Source: Glaciihabitans sp. INWT7 (GTDB taxonomy: Bacteria; Actinomycetota; Actinomycetes; Actinomycetales; Microbacteriaceae). Taken from it: a stretch of DNA of 64,000 bases. Made by a program: the position numbers and the translations under genes. Shown here piece by piece: positions 42,144 to 51,404 of the stretch. The stretch covers positions 2,298,419 through 2,362,418 of the forward strand of contig NZ_CP043653.1 of the NCBI RefSeq assembly GCF_014217685.1, read 5' to 3'. Position 1 is the stretch's first letter; each line of letters begins with the position of its first letter. The notes under the pieces are model-generated. The model ran no database searches and was not told the DNA's origin. It was given only the letters and a program-made list of their open reading frames with translations.

Positions 42144-43511
42144 TCAGCCCTCGTAGACGAAGTCGGCCCCGAGAATCGCGAGCTTGTCGATGAAGTGCTC
42201 GTAGCCGCGGCTGATGATGCCGACATTGCTCACTGTCGAGACGCCCTCGGCGCTGAGCGCGGCGATGAGGTAGCTGAATCCGCCGCGCAGATCCGGAACG
42301 CGCACGTTCGCGCCGTGCAGCTTTGTCGGACCGGTGATCACGGCAGCCTGCTCGAAGTCACGCCGGGCCACGCGGCGCGGATGATCCGGCAGGCCCTCCT
42401 TGTGCACCACGATGTTCGCGCCCATCTCGTTGAGAGCATCCGTGAAGCCGAAGCGGTCTTCGTACACGGTCTCGTGCACGAAGGAGACTCCCGTGGCCTG
42501 CGTCAACGCCACGATGAGCGGCTGCTGCCAGTCCGTCATAAAACCGGGGTGCACATCCGTCTCGATGGAGACCGGCTTGAGCTCACCCCCCGGGTGGTAG
42601 AAGCGAATTCCGTCATCCTCGACGTCGAACGCACCGCCGACCTTGCGGAAGACATTGAGGAAGGTCATCATCTCGCTCTGGCGTGCGCCCTCCACGAAGA
42701 TGTCACCCTTGGTGACCAGCGCCGCCGCAGCCCAGCTCGCGACCTCGTTGCGGTCGAACAGAGCGCGGTGCTTGTAGCCCTCGAGTCGATCGACGCCCTC
42801 GATGAGGATGACGCGGTTGGGCTCGACCGAGATGATCGCGCCCATCTTCTGCAGGATGGCGATGAGATCCATGATCTCCGGCTCGATGGCCGCGTTCTTG
42901 AGTTCGGTGGTGCCCTTCGCGCGCACCGCGGTGAGCAGCACCTGTTCGGTCGCGCCCACGCTCGGGTACGGCAACTCGATGTCCGCGCCGTGCAGTCCGT
43001 CCGGAGCGGTGATGTAGATGCCCTCGAACGACTTGTCCACGACAGCACCGAAGGCCCGAAGGGCGTCGAGGTGGAAGTCGATGGGGCGGTCGCCGATTCG
43101 GCAGCCACCGAGGTCGGGGATGCGAGCCTCGCCGAGACGGTGGAGAAGGGGACCGCAGAACAGGATCGGGATGCGGCTCGATCCGGCATGCGCGTCGATC
43201 TCGGCGAAGTGTGCCTTCTCCACGTTGGACGTGTCGAAATGCAACTCCCCCGGCTTCGGGGAGGTGACGATCACGCCGTAGACCTCGAGCAGCCCGCGAA
43301 CGACCTCGACATCGCTGATATCCGGAACGTCCCGCAGGGTGCTCGGCGTCTCGCCGAGAAGGGCTGCCACCATCGCCTTGGTGGCCAGGTTCTTGGCACC
43401 GCGCACAGAGATGCGACCCTTGAGGGGGTTGCCGCCGGTGATCGTGATCTCGTCGGAGGTCAATCCCACCCGCCGTCCTGCCTTCTGGGCATCTGTGGCT
43501 AGGGGATTCAT
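42144..43511 (-). CDS. murA: UDP-N-acetylglucosamine 1-carboxyvinyltransferase
   Basis: A 455-residue enzyme for the first committed step of peptidoglycan synthesis. Active-site Lys in RGAKNLATKAMVAAL; catalytic Cys137 in DLGGCRIGDRPIDFHL, the position where mycobacterial enzymes carry Asp, so fosfomycin binding is not excluded. The C-terminal HPGFMTDWQQPLIVALTQATG and LRGGFSYLIAALSAEG are canonical. The ATG follows the leuD stop with no gap, an unusual joining of leucine and cell-wall genes. Confidence 0.95.
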   Translation of the reverse strand: MNPLATDAQKAGRRVGLTSDEITITGGNPLKGRISVRGAKNLATKAMVAALLGETPSTLRDVPDISDVEVVRGLLEVYGVIVTSPKPGELHFDTSNVEKAHFAEIDAHAGSSRIPILFCGPLLHRLGEARIPDLGGCRIGDRPIDFHLDALRAFGAVVDKSFEGIYITAPDGLHGADIELPYPSVGATEQVLLTAVRAKGTTELKNAAIEPEIMDLIAILQKMGAIISVEPNRVILIEGVDRLEGYKHRALFDRNEVASWAAAALVTKGDIFVEGARQSEMMTFLNVFRKVGGAFDVEDDGIRFYHPGGELKPVSIETDVHPGFMTDWQQPLIVALTQATGVSFVHETVYEDRFGFTDALNEMGANIVVHKEGLPDHPRRVARRDFEQAAVITGPTKLHGANVRVPDLRGGFSYLIAALSAEGVSTVSNVGIISRGYEHFIDKLAILGADFVYEG

Positions 43512-44138
43512 CTATTCACCTGCATCGTTGTGGTTCGAGACCTGCTGTACCGGGAGTGTGAGGGGCCGCCAGGGTTCCCGACGAGTCTCGAACTCGGTGA
43601 TCTCCGCTTCGTTGCGCAGGGTGAGTCCGATGTCGTCCAGGCCTTCGAGCAGCCGCCACCTAGTGTAATCATCGATCTCGAATGGCACGGTGACGTCGCC
43701 GATCGTCGCTGTTTTGGCGACGAGATCGACGGACGCCTCGATGCCGGGATTCGCGTCGATGGCGGCCCACAGCACCTCGAGGTCCGATTCGCTGATCTCG
43801 CCGGCGAGCAGCCCCTGCTTTCCGGAGTTTCCGCGGAAGATGTCGCCGAAGCGGGGGCTGAGTACGGCGGCGAATCCATAGTCGCGCAAGGCCCACACTG
43901 CATGCTCGCGGCTGGATCCGGTGCCGAAATCCGGGCCGGCGATGAGCACGCGGGCGCCGGCGTAGACGGGATTGTTGAGCACGAAATCGGGATCCTGACG
44001 CCACGCGTAGAAGAGCGCGTCGTCGAATCCGGTCTTGGTGACCCGTTTGAGGAACACCGCGGGGATGATCTGGTCGGTGTCGACGTTGGCACGCTCGAGG
44101 GGCACGGCCACGCCCGTGACCATGGAGACCTTGTCCAT
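43512..44138 (-). CDS. leuD: 3-isopropylmalate dehydratase small subunit
   Basis: A 208-residue partner of LeuC in leucine synthesis (2- to 3-isopropylmalate). Family motifs: [82 protein letters not shown] and [23 protein letters not shown]. The start overlaps the leuC stop by 1 nt (TGATG), coupling translation. Its stop abuts the murA start. Confidence 0.94.
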   Translation of the reverse strand: MDKVSMVTGVAVPLERANVDTDQIIPAVFLKRVTKTGFDDALFYAWRQDPDFVLNNPVYAGARVLIAGPDFGTGSSREHAVWALRDYGFAAVLSPRFGDIFRGNSGKQGLLAGEISESDLEVLWAAIDANPGIEASVDLVAKTATIGDVTVPFEIDDYTRWRLLEGLDDIGLTLRNEAEITEFETRREPWRPLTLPVQQVSNHNDAGE

Positions 44139-45628
44139 CAGTTGCCCGCCGTTCCGCTGGTCGAGGAGGGCACTCCAGCGCCCGTATCGAGACCCGAAGT
44201 ATCGAGACCGAGGTCCCACGGCGAACTCAGCGTCCCGCGGATCGCGGTCGCCGCTGCCACGAGCGGCGACACCAGATGGGTGCGCCCACCCTTGCCCTGC
44301 CGACCTTCGAAGTTGCGATTGGAGGTGGATGCGCAGCGCTCGCCCGGGGCGAGCTGGTCGGGATTCATCCCGAGACACATCGAGCAGCCGGCGAAGCGCC
44401 ACTCGGCGCCGAAGTCCTTGACGATCTGGTCGATGCCCTCGGCTTCGGCCTCGATGCGCACGCGGGCCGAACCCGGTACGACCATGACGCGCACGCCATC
44501 CGCCTTCTTCTGTCCCTTGATGATCGAGGCGAATGCCCGCAGGTCTTCGATACGGCTGTTGGTGCACGATCCCATGAACACCGCGTCGACGTGAATGTCT
44601 TTGAGCGGGGTGCCCGCTTCGAGGTCCATGTACTCGAGGGCTCGCTCGGCGGAGGCCCGCTCGTTCATATCGATGATCAGCGAGGGATCGGGCACTCGAT
44701 CGCTGAGCGACGCGCCCTGCCCTGGATTCGTCCCCCAGGTGACGAACGGTTCGAGTTCGTCCGCATCGAGGTACACCTCGGCGTCGAACACCGCGTCCGC
44801 GTCGGTAGCGAGGGTGTTCCAGTAGGCGACAGCCGCGTCCCAGTCCGCGCCCTTCGGTGCGTGCGCGCGGCCCTCGAGGTAGTCGTAGGTCACCTGATCC
44901 GGCGCGATCATACCCGCCCGGGCTCCCGCCTCGATGGACATGTTGCAAACGGTCATCCGGCCCTCCATAGAGAGGGAACGGATGGCGCTGCCGCGGAACT
45001 CGAGCACATAGCCCTGCCCGCCTCCGGTACCGATCTGTGCGATGACCGCGAGGATGATGTCCTTGGCCGTCACGCCCGGTCGCAGGGTGCCCTCGACGGT
45101 GATCGCCATCGTCTTGAACGGGCTGAGCGGCAGGGTCTGCGTGGCGAGCACATGCTCGACCTCGCTGGTGCCGATGCCGAAGGCCATCGCGCCGAATGCC
45201 CCATGGGTCGAGGTGTGGGAGTCGCCGCAGACGACGGTGATGCCCGGCATCGTGAGGCCGAGCTGCGGGCCGACGACGTGGACGATTCCCTGATCGATGT
45301 CGCCGAGGGAGTGCAGGCGCACCCCGAACTCCGCGCAGTTGTTGCGCAGGGTCTGGATCTGCGTGCGGCTCGTGAGATCCACTATGGGCTTGTCGATGTC
45401 GAGGGTCGGGGTGTTGTGATCCTCGGTGGCGATGGTGAGGTCGAGGCGGCGCACCGGGCGACCGGCGAGGCGTAGCCCGTCGAAGGCTTGCGGGCTCGTC
45501 ACCTCGTGCACGAGGTGGAGGTCGATGTAGATGAGGTCGGGGTTGCCGTCCTCGCCCTTCACGACGAGGTGGTCATCCCACACTTTTTCGGCGAGTGTGC
45601 GGGGTGCTGCGGGGTTTACATCGTTCAT
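44138..45628 (-). CDS. leuC: 3-isopropylmalate dehydratase large subunit with repeat-encoded tail
   Basis: A 496-residue [4Fe-4S] hydratase. Cluster Cys are in [10 protein letters not shown] and [15 protein letters not shown], with [31 protein letters not shown] upstream and [22 protein letters not shown] near the end. The family normally ends at about [14 protein letters not shown]. Here about 22 residues follow ([23 protein letters not shown]), encoded by a family-B palindromic repeat at 44156-44209. GGAGAG lies 9 nt before the ATG. Expression is probably controlled by the leucine leader peptide at 45758. Confidence 0.94.
   Translation of the reverse strand: MNDVNPAAPRTLAEKVWDDHLVVKGEDGNPDLIYIDLHLVHEVTSPQAFDGLRLAGRPVRRLDLTIATEDHNTPTLDIDKPIVDLTSRTQIQTLRNNCAEFGVRLHSLGDIDQGIVHVVGPQLGLTMPGITVVCGDSHTSTHGAFGAMAFGIGTSEVEHVLATQTLPLSPFKTMAITVEGTLRPGVTAKDIILAVIAQIGTGGGQGYVLEFRGSAIRSLSMEGRMTVCNMSIEAGARAGMIAPDQVTYDYLEGRAHAPKGADWDAAVAYWNTLATDADAVFDAEVYLDADELEPFVTWGTNPGQGASLSDRVPDPSLIIDMNERASAERALEYMDLEAGTPLKDIHVDAVFMGSCTNSRIEDLRAFASIIKGQKKADGVRVMVVPGSARVRIEAEAEGIDQIVKDFGAEWRFAGCSMCLGMNPDQLAPGERCASTSNRNFEGRQGKGGRTHLVSPLVAAATAIRGTLSSPWDLGLDTSGLDTGAGVPSSTSGTAGN
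44156..44209. repeat. Palindromic repeat family B, copy inside the leuC 3' coding end
   Basis: GCTGGTCGAG (44156-44165) plus GTATCGAGACC twice (44184-44194, 44199-44209). It encodes about residues 474-491 of LeuC and stops 18 nt before the leuC/leuD junction. Confidence 0.75.
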
Positions 45629-45690
45629 GGTCGTGCGCTCTCCTATACCAAACGGTGGTCAGCCAGCGGCGCGTAAACCCGCACCAGACT

Positions 45691-45729
45691 CCGCGACGAG
45701 GGAGGCCTGGAAACTAGGACTCGTCGCGG
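45691..45729 (-). promoter_or_regulatory. Attenuator-like hairpin in the leuC leader
   Basis: CCGCGACGAG and CTCGTCGCGG form a perfect 10-bp stem with a 19-nt loop. In the transcript the first arm overlaps the end of the leader-peptide frame, so a ribosome stalled at the Leu codons or running to the stop would affect folding differently. No U-run follows directly; control could act on termination or on the GGAGAG ribosome site of leuC. Confidence 0.55.
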
Positions 45730-45758
45730 CTACGAAGAAGAAGCAGACCGAACAACAC
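45714..45758 (-). CDS. leuL: Leucine-rich leader peptide of the leuCD operon
   Basis: A 14-codon frame, MLFGLLLLRSRDES, with five leucines including four in a row (CTG CTT CTT CTT). It ends at TAG 45714-45716, 86 nt before leuC. The GTG start lies exactly 6 nt after a TAGCCT -10 element, so it is predicted to be translated from a leaderless mRNA. The downstream hairpin overlaps its last codons. Leader peptides with runs of the regulated amino acid are the hallmark of ribosome-mediated attenuation; here leucine supply would set leuCD expression. Confidence 0.65.
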   Translation of the reverse strand: MLFGLLLLRSRDES

Positions 45759-45764
45759 CGCTTC

Positions 45765-45770
45765 AGGCTA
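45765..45770 (-). promoter_or_regulatory. -10 element of the leuL-leuC-leuD promoter
   Basis: On the minus strand TAGCCT is followed by GAAGCG and the GTG of the leader peptide. Upstream to 45967 no other gene, hairpin or repeat is evident. Confidence 0.5.
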
Positions 45771-45967
45771 ACACCGTTTGGGAATCCCCCTCGGATGATG
45801 GTTCGGCGCGCTCGCATCCGGTGCGGCAATCCCGCCTACGCGCTCTCCGGGGGCATCGAGTCGAGGGTATGTGCGGGTTCAAGCTGCCTCAGGTCGCCTT
45901 TAATCCCGAGTCGAAACACGGCGGCACCGAGCTTCCCGACGCTGCAAGGGGGAACCGATCTGGGGGA

Positions 45968-46720
45968 TCAGGCGCGCACCACTGTGACGATGAATTCGCC
46001 GAGCTCGACCTCCGCGCCGTCGGGCACCAAGACACGGGTACCCGGGTCGACCTGTACGACGTCCATTCCCGGGGCCACGACGAACACGCCGTTGGTCGAA
46101 TCGAGATCGTGCACCCAGAGGATGCCGCCCTCGAGCTCGAGCAGAGCGTGCGTCTTCGAGAGCGACTTGGCGGGATCGAGCGCCGGCAGGAGAGCGGCAG
46201 CGGGCCAGGCGGCATTGGCCACCGGATCCCGGCCGATGATCACGGCGGAAGCAACGGGCACGGACTGCCCGGTCGGCAGCACGATGCTCCAGGCAGTCGT
46301 CGAATCACGTCGGGTAACGCTCGCACGGGTCTCGTCGACCGAACCCTCGAGCGGTGCCGATGCGGCCTCGAATGAAACCGTCGGCACCGAAGCCGGAGCG
46401 GCCTCACCGGCGGCCGACGGAATCGACGGCACATCCTGCGCGCTCGGCACAACCGGTGGCCTACCCGGCATGACCGGGAAGAACACGATCTCGTCGACCG
46501 AAGAATTCGGGGAACCCGCGGAATCCGCCGGAGTGGCGCGGGGCGGCACGATCCGCGCGTTCGCCACGCGGTGCGTGGCCGAATCGGCGATGCCCGGGGG
46601 CAGCGTGATGAACTCCTCCGGATCATCCGGCTCAGTCTCGGCCGGTGCGGGAGCCGGGTTCGCGGCGGGCAACAGTCCGGGCGGCGGGGTGATCAGGAGG
46701 GGGTTGCCTTCGTCCGACAC
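45968..46720 (-). CDS. FHA domain protein (last gene of the kinase/FN3 cluster)
   Basis: A 250-residue protein. The first 140 residues are Pro/Ala/Ser-rich and probably disordered. The C-terminal FHA domain (about 145-250) binds phosphothreonine: VASAVIIGRDPVA, SLSKTHALLELEGGILWVHDLDSTNGVFVV and VPDGAEVELGEFIVTVV. GGAGGG precedes the GTG. It follows the transglutaminase homologue and closes the operon starting at 56939. It likely recruits proteins phosphorylated by the kinase at 57824. Confidence 0.87.
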   Translation of the reverse strand: MSDEGNPLLITPPPGLLPAANPAPAPAETEPDDPEEFITLPPGIADSATHRVANARIVPPRATPADSAGSPNSSVDEIVFFPVMPGRPPVVPSAQDVPSIPSAAGEAAPASVPTVSFEAASAPLEGSVDETRASVTRRDSTTAWSIVLPTGQSVPVASAVIIGRDPVANAAWPAAALLPALDPAKSLSKTHALLELEGGILWVHDLDSTNGVFVVAPGMDVVQVDPGTRVLVPDGAEVELGEFIVTVVRA

Positions 46721-46782
46721 AGCGCCCTCCCCGGTTGGTCCGTCAGTCGAGCAATGCTAACGCACCCTTCGCCGGGCGTCGG

Positions 46783-49119
46783 CTAGCCCTGATCCTTGCG
46801 GGTGGTCATTCGTAGCGCCCAATCGCGGGCTTTGCGCACGCGATATCGGCTGAGGAACCGGCGAAGGCCCCCCACCGCCTCTCGGGCGGCCTCGATCGAG
46901 GCGGATGCCTCGGTCCAGACCCGATCGGTGGTCTGGTCGTCGACCGGGCGCCCGGAGAAGACGGCTTCGTCGGCGCGGATGGCCAGCGATCTCAGCATCA
47001 CCGGCTGAGCCACCTGACTCTCGAGGTCGTCGGCGATGTGCACGCGCGTCGTCTTGCCGATCACGGAGTAGCCGAGCTCGGAATAGCGATCGAGCAACTC
47101 GTCCCAGGCGCCGGCCACTCGATCCTCGGTGCGAGCCGCCTCGCGGCGCCGTCGCGCGCGCCGGCGCTTCGCCGCGGCGATGATGAGCATCGGCACGAAG
47201 ACGATCAGGGCCGGGATCAGGATGCTGAGGCCGAGGATGTAGACCCACCCCGGCAGCGAGAACAGCAGCCCCTTGTCCTGCTTCTTCTGCTTCTCCAGCT
47301 CTACCGGCGTCAGCAGGTCGTCACTGTCCTTCTCGGAACGCGGGGGCTGCCGCACCTGCGGTTGCGGGATGCTCTGGGGTTTCGGCACCTGTGCCTGCGG
47401 AATATCCGTCTCCTTCGGCGTGGGGTTGAACGCCACCCAGCCCACCTTGTCGAAGGCCACCTCCACCCAGGCGGTCACGTCGTTTCCGGTGACCTCCACC
47501 GACTTCTGACCCTCGGCGATCTTGGGCGCGAAGCCCATCACGACCCGGGCCGGATAGTTGTAGCTGCGCGCCATGAGCGCGAAAGCCGAGGCATACTGCT
47601 CCTGGTCGCCGATCATCTGAGGGCGTTCCAGCAGTTCGCTGATGCGGTCTGCCCCGTGGCCGGCCCGGGAGGCGACGGCATCGGAAGCGCGCCCGTGGCT
47701 GAGGAAGCCCTTCTGCACGAGGGCCAGTCGGATGGCCTCCAACTGCGCAATCGGAGTTGCCGCCTTGCCTGCGAATTCCTGCGCCTTGCTCGTCACGACA
47801 TCCGGGCTACCGACGACAGGCGGCAGATTCACGGTGGCGATGGGGTCCTTGGCGAGGTCATCGGCGGGGATGACCTTCTGCTCTTCCGCAGTCATGGTGT
47901 AGCTGTCGCCCTTGACGAGACCGGTGGTGAGCACCGCCGTTCCGGTGGAGTCGTTGTAGCGCAGGCTGTCCGTGGCGGTTTTGGCCGCCCCGCCGGTGAA
48001 GTCGAGGCTGGTCGGGTAGCCGACGCTGGGCAGCCAGAAGTCCTTGTAGCCGGCGATCGTGAAGGTGACATCCTTGCGCACGACGGGCGTGATGAAGGTG
48101 GGATCGGGCAGCGTGCGCCCCACCAGGTTGAAGGTGCCCGAGCCATCCGTGCTCGTCTTCGGGCCTGTGACGTTCCAGAGCTTGCCCGTGTACGAGTCGA
48201 GGGTCGCCAGCCGGATCGTGTCGCCGGTCTTCAACCCGGTCACGGTGAAGAGCACGTCGTCGGTCGCCTGTTTCGTGTAGTGCCGGAAGCCGGACAGTGG
48301 GCTCGGGTAGTCCAGCGGATCGAAGGGCGGTTGGATCTCCTCGCGCAGCACGAAGCGTTCGTCCTTCGGCGGAGCGAAGACGAATCCGGCGCTGCCACCG
48401 AGCAGCACGGCGCCGGCGACGACGATCGCGGTTCCGGCGAGTTTGCGGGTGCGCAGGCGGTTGGGGCCGGCGGAGGTCGCGGTGATGGTGGGTCGACGCC
48501 AGCCCAGCCAGACGAGGGCGAGAGCCGCGAATACGGCCCCGCGGATGCCCGCCTGGTAAGGCACGTCGGTGCCGATCAGGATGCCCGCGAGATAGAGCGC
48601 CACCGGACCGATCAGCGTGATCGCGAAGCGCCAGGCCGACCGCGGCTTCGACGAGAGCCAGCGGGCGGCGAGTGAGGTGGAGACGAGTGCCACGAGCCAC
48701 GTCGCGAAGTACGGGACCACCGTGATGTAGGCGGGAGCACCGATCGGGGTACGAAGCGTGACGATGTCCGACCAGCCGTAGACCGCTCCGATTGCGAGGC
48801 TCTCGAGCGACGCGAGAGTGGGGAGCACACCGAACAGCGCCTGCTGTGGCACCGCGATGGCCGTGCCGAAGAGGAAGTATCCGACGACGGCGACGAGCAC
48901 CAGGGCGATGATGTTGACGCGGAAGACCGAGGCGAGGATGCCGGTCGCTGCTCCGAGCGCCAGGCCACCGAGGCCCGCGATCAGAAATCCGTAGCCTCCG
49001 AATGACGGTTCAAAACCGAGCACGCCCAGCACGGAGAGTACGAGCAACACGGTGATATCGGCCCAGGTGCGACCGGTCGGCCGCCGGATGCCGCGGGTGG
49101 GGATCGTCGTCTCCGTCAT
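46783..49119 (-). CDS. TgpA-like membrane protein with degenerate transglutaminase site
   Basis: A 778-residue membrane protein with helices over about 20-250, an extracytoplasmic transglutaminase-like domain (about 485-590), a Pro/Gln/Lys linker, a helix at about 632-652 and a cytoplasmic tail. Where the paralogue at 24486 has GYCIHFASAMAVMAR and DLHAWPEL, this one has GDQEQYASAFALMAR and DVTAWVEV, so Cys becomes Gln and His becomes Thr, with Asn in FNPT. It is therefore probably non-catalytic and structural or ligand-binding. The ATG overlaps the DUF58 stop by 1 nt. It corresponds in position to tgm of the bifidobacterial PFNA cluster. Confidence 0.85.
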   Translation of the reverse strand: MTETTIPTRGIRRPTGRTWADITVLLVLSVLGVLGFEPSFGGYGFLIAGLGGLALGAATGILASVFRVNIIALVLVAVVGYFLFGTAIAVPQQALFGVLPTLASLESLAIGAVYGWSDIVTLRTPIGAPAYITVVPYFATWLVALVSTSLAARWLSSKPRSAWRFAITLIGPVALYLAGILIGTDVPYQAGIRGAVFAALALVWLGWRRPTITATSAGPNRLRTRKLAGTAIVVAGAVLLGGSAGFVFAPPKDERFVLREEIQPPFDPLDYPSPLSGFRHYTKQATDDVLFTVTGLKTGDTIRLATLDSYTGKLWNVTGPKTSTDGSGTFNLVGRTLPDPTFITPVVRKDVTFTIAGYKDFWLPSVGYPTSLDFTGGAAKTATDSLRYNDSTGTAVLTTGLVKGDSYTMTAEEQKVIPADDLAKDPIATVNLPPVVGSPDVVTSKAQEFAGKAATPIAQLEAIRLALVQKGFLSHGRASDAVASRAGHGADRISELLERPQMIGDQEQYASAFALMARSYNYPARVVMGFAPKIAEGQKSVEVTGNDVTAWVEVAFDKVGWVAFNPTPKETDIPQAQVPKPQSIPQPQVRQPPRSEKDSDDLLTPVELEKQKKQDKGLLFSLPGWVYILGLSILIPALIVFVPMLIIAAAKRRRARRRREAARTEDRVAGAWDELLDRYSELGYSVIGKTTRVHIADDLESQVAQPVMLRSLAIRADEAVFSGRPVDDQTTDRVWTEASASIEAAREAVGGLRRFLSRYRVRKARDWALRMTTRKDQG

Positions 49120-50402
49120 CAGCTGAGCCCCCGAACCAGCCGGGAGAGGTCGGAGAGGTCGCCGACGGTGATCACGGTGAGGCCCGCGACAGACGCGATC
49201 TTCGGCTGCGCACCGGCAACGACGTGGAATGCGACCTGCGCGGTGTCCTGCCCGAACAGCGATTCGACGCTGCGGTACTCGCCGGTCGTCATATTCGACC
49301 CGCCGATCATCATCACGACGCTAGGGGCGGGCAGCCGCCGGGTGCGTTCGCGGGCGAAGTCCCGGATGCTCGGGTAGACCCGACCGACCGGGTCGATGCG
49401 GCACGAGGCATCCAGCATCGAGGTCACGGTCTGGGTGCGCCAGACTCCCGACTCGCTCACCACGTTCATCTGCACGCCGTCTCGGATGACCTGAGCGGCG
49501 ATCGACGCCGTGACCGAGATCGCGAGTTCGAATTCCTCATCCGAGGCGTAGAGGTCGCTCCGAGAGGCGAGGATCATCGTCACCTGCGAACGCCGCGTCT
49601 CTTCGAACTGCCGCACCATCAACTGGCCGATGCGCGCAGAGGTGCGCCAGTGCACATAGCGGCGATCGTCCCCCGGCACGTAGGGACGCAGGGCGTGGAA
49701 GGCGATGTCGTTGTTGGTGATCTTCTTGGAGACCTGCCCCTCGAGGTCGCGCACGAGACCAGCCGCGGAGGGGGCGAGACGCACCGTCTTCGGATGCACG
49801 AAGAGGTCAACGGCATCCGCCCACTTGAGGGCCCGCCGCAACATGCCGAGCTGGTCACCGCGCACAGATTCGGCCGGTCCCGCGATGATCACCGCACGCT
49901 TGTTGGTCGGCACCGCGAAGAGCTCTTCGTGCTCCTCCTTCGGCTTCATCGCGGGCAGCTGGAACTCCGCGATCGCGCGGCCCACCGGAAGCTCCATGCG
50001 GGTGGGGGTGAGACCCCGGGTGCCGATGTTCGTGACGACCATGCGCCCCATGGCCCGGTCACCCACGACGACCCGACGCGGGTTCAGCTCGACGAGCACG
50101 CCGTAGGACGCACGTCCGAAGAGGAACACCGCGCACAGCGCGAGGGAGGCGAGCAGGATGAAGCCGAGGTAGGTGAACTCCTGCCACCCGAAGACCGCAC
50201 TGAGAACGAGTGCCACCACTGAGAGCCCGAGCACGAGCCATCCGGCCGCCGTGATCGTGCGGAACACCGGCCCGGCGAGACGCCAGACAGCCCTGACGAC
50301 AGGCGCGATGATCGCACCGACGGCAGTGAGCAGTCGGGTACCGCGAGCTCCGAGCCTCTGAAGAGGCACGGCCAGCCCGGGTTTCGAGTCGGTGACGGTC
50401 AT
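49119..50402 (-). CDS. DUF58 protein of the kinase/FN3 cluster
   Basis: A 427-residue protein with two helices (about 50-95) and the DUF58 core RPYVPGDDRRYVHWRTSARIGQLMVRQFEETRRSQ (about 240-275, described here in two parts: RPYVPGDDRRYVHWR and TSARIGQLMVRQFEE). VWA-like strands follow. It sits 10 nt downstream of the MoxR gene and overlaps the transglutaminase homologue. Paralogue of the gene at 26809. Confidence 0.88.
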   Translation of the reverse strand: MTVTDSKPGLAVPLQRLGARGTRLLTAVGAIIAPVVRAVWRLAGPVFRTITAAGWLVLGLSVVALVLSAVFGWQEFTYLGFILLASLALCAVFLFGRASYGVLVELNPRRVVVGDRAMGRMVVTNIGTRGLTPTRMELPVGRAIAEFQLPAMKPKEEHEELFAVPTNKRAVIIAGPAESVRGDQLGMLRRALKWADAVDLFVHPKTVRLAPSAAGLVRDLEGQVSKKITNNDIAFHALRPYVPGDDRRYVHWRTSARIGQLMVRQFEETRRSQVTMILASRSDLYASDEEFELAISVTASIAAQVIRDGVQMNVVSESGVWRTQTVTSMLDASCRIDPVGRVYPSIRDFARERTRRLPAPSVVMMIGGSNMTTGEYRSVESLFGQDTAQVAFHVVAGAQPKIASVAGLTVITVGDLSDLSRLVRGLS

Positions 50403-50412
50403 GGTCGGGAGG

Positions 50413-51381
50413 TCACGCCGCCCGGTAGGTGGGGGGCTCGATGTCGAGCAGAATGCGACTGACGATGTCTTCGGCCTTCACCCCGGCGAACTCCGACTCC
50501 GGGTCGAGGATGATGCGGTGCGCGAGCACCGGCACCGCGAGATCCCGCACGTCATCCGGCGTCGCGTAGGTGCGGCCCTGGGTGATCGCCCAGGTCTTGA
50601 TGGCGCGGGCGAGTGCCATCGCTCCGCGCATGCTGACTCCCAGCACCACGTCACGGTTCTTGCGGGTCGCCTCGACGATCTCGTTGAGATATTGCATGAC
50701 CGACTCGTCCACGAAGACCTCGGAGGCGAGTCCGGCCATGGCCACGATCGACTCCGGCTTGATGATGGGGGTGACGAGAGATGCCCTCGCGCGGGTGGCC
50801 GAGTCCATCAGCAGGGCGACCGCGGTCTTGGCATCCGGGTAGCCGAGCGTCGTCTTGATCAGGAAACGGTCGAGCTGCGCTTCGGGCAGCTTGTAGGTGC
50901 CGGCCTGTTCCACCGGGTTCTGGGTCGCGATCACCAGGAACGGTGCACCGACCCCGTGGCCCTCTCCATCGATCGTGACCACACCCTCTTCCATCACCTC
51001 GAGCAGTGCACTCTGGGTCTTGGGGCTCGCCCGGTTGATCTCGTCCGCGAGCACGATCGAGGCGAAGATCGGTCCCTGGTGAAACTGGAACTTGCCCTTT
51101 GACTGGTCGTAGATCTGCACCCCGGTGACGTCGGAGGGCAGCAGGTCGGGGGTGAACTGGATGCGCGAGGTCGTGCCATCCAGGCTGTTCGCGAGGGCCT
51201 TCGCCAACACGGTCTTGCCCGTTCCGGGGTAGTCCTCCAGCAGCACGTGCCCATCGGAGACGAGCGCGGTGAGCACGAGACGGATCACATTGCTCTTGCC
51301 GACGATCGCCTTGTCGACGTTCGCGACGAGTTTTTGGAAGGCGTCGGCGAACCAGGTCGCCTGTTCCTGGGTTACGGGCAT
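50413..51381 (-). CDS. MoxR-family AAA+ ATPase of the kinase/FN3 cluster
   Basis: A 322-residue ATPase. Walker A EDYPGTGKTVLAKALA, Walker B IVLADEINRASPKTQSALLEVM, sensor 1 FLVIATQNPVEQAGTYKLPEAQLDRF. The ATG at 51381 gives the family N-terminus TQEQATWFADAFQKL. It lies 23 nt after the giant FN3 gene. In bifidobacteria the equivalent aaa-atp gene follows fn3 in the PFNA cluster, and the order here is the same. Confidence 0.92.
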   Translation of the reverse strand: MPVTQEQATWFADAFQKLVANVDKAIVGKSNVIRLVLTALVSDGHVLLEDYPGTGKTVLAKALANSLDGTTSRIQFTPDLLPSDVTGVQIYDQSKGKFQFHQGPIFASIVLADEINRASPKTQSALLEVMEEGVVTIDGEGHGVGAPFLVIATQNPVEQAGTYKLPEAQLDRFLIKTTLGYPDAKTAVALLMDSATRARASLVTPIIKPESIVAMAGLASEVFVDESVMQYLNEIVEATRKNRDVVLGVSMRGAMALARAIKTWAITQGRTYATPDDVRDLAVPVLAHRIILDPESEFAGVKAEDIVSRILLDIEPPTYRAA

Positions 51382-51404
51382 GGATTCACTTTCGGTCGGG
51401 ATCG

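Noticed and set aside
45771-45967. A hidden gene or second regulatory RNA upstream of the leuC promoter
   Set aside because: No frame with a ribosome site, no strong hairpin and no repeat was found in this stretch.
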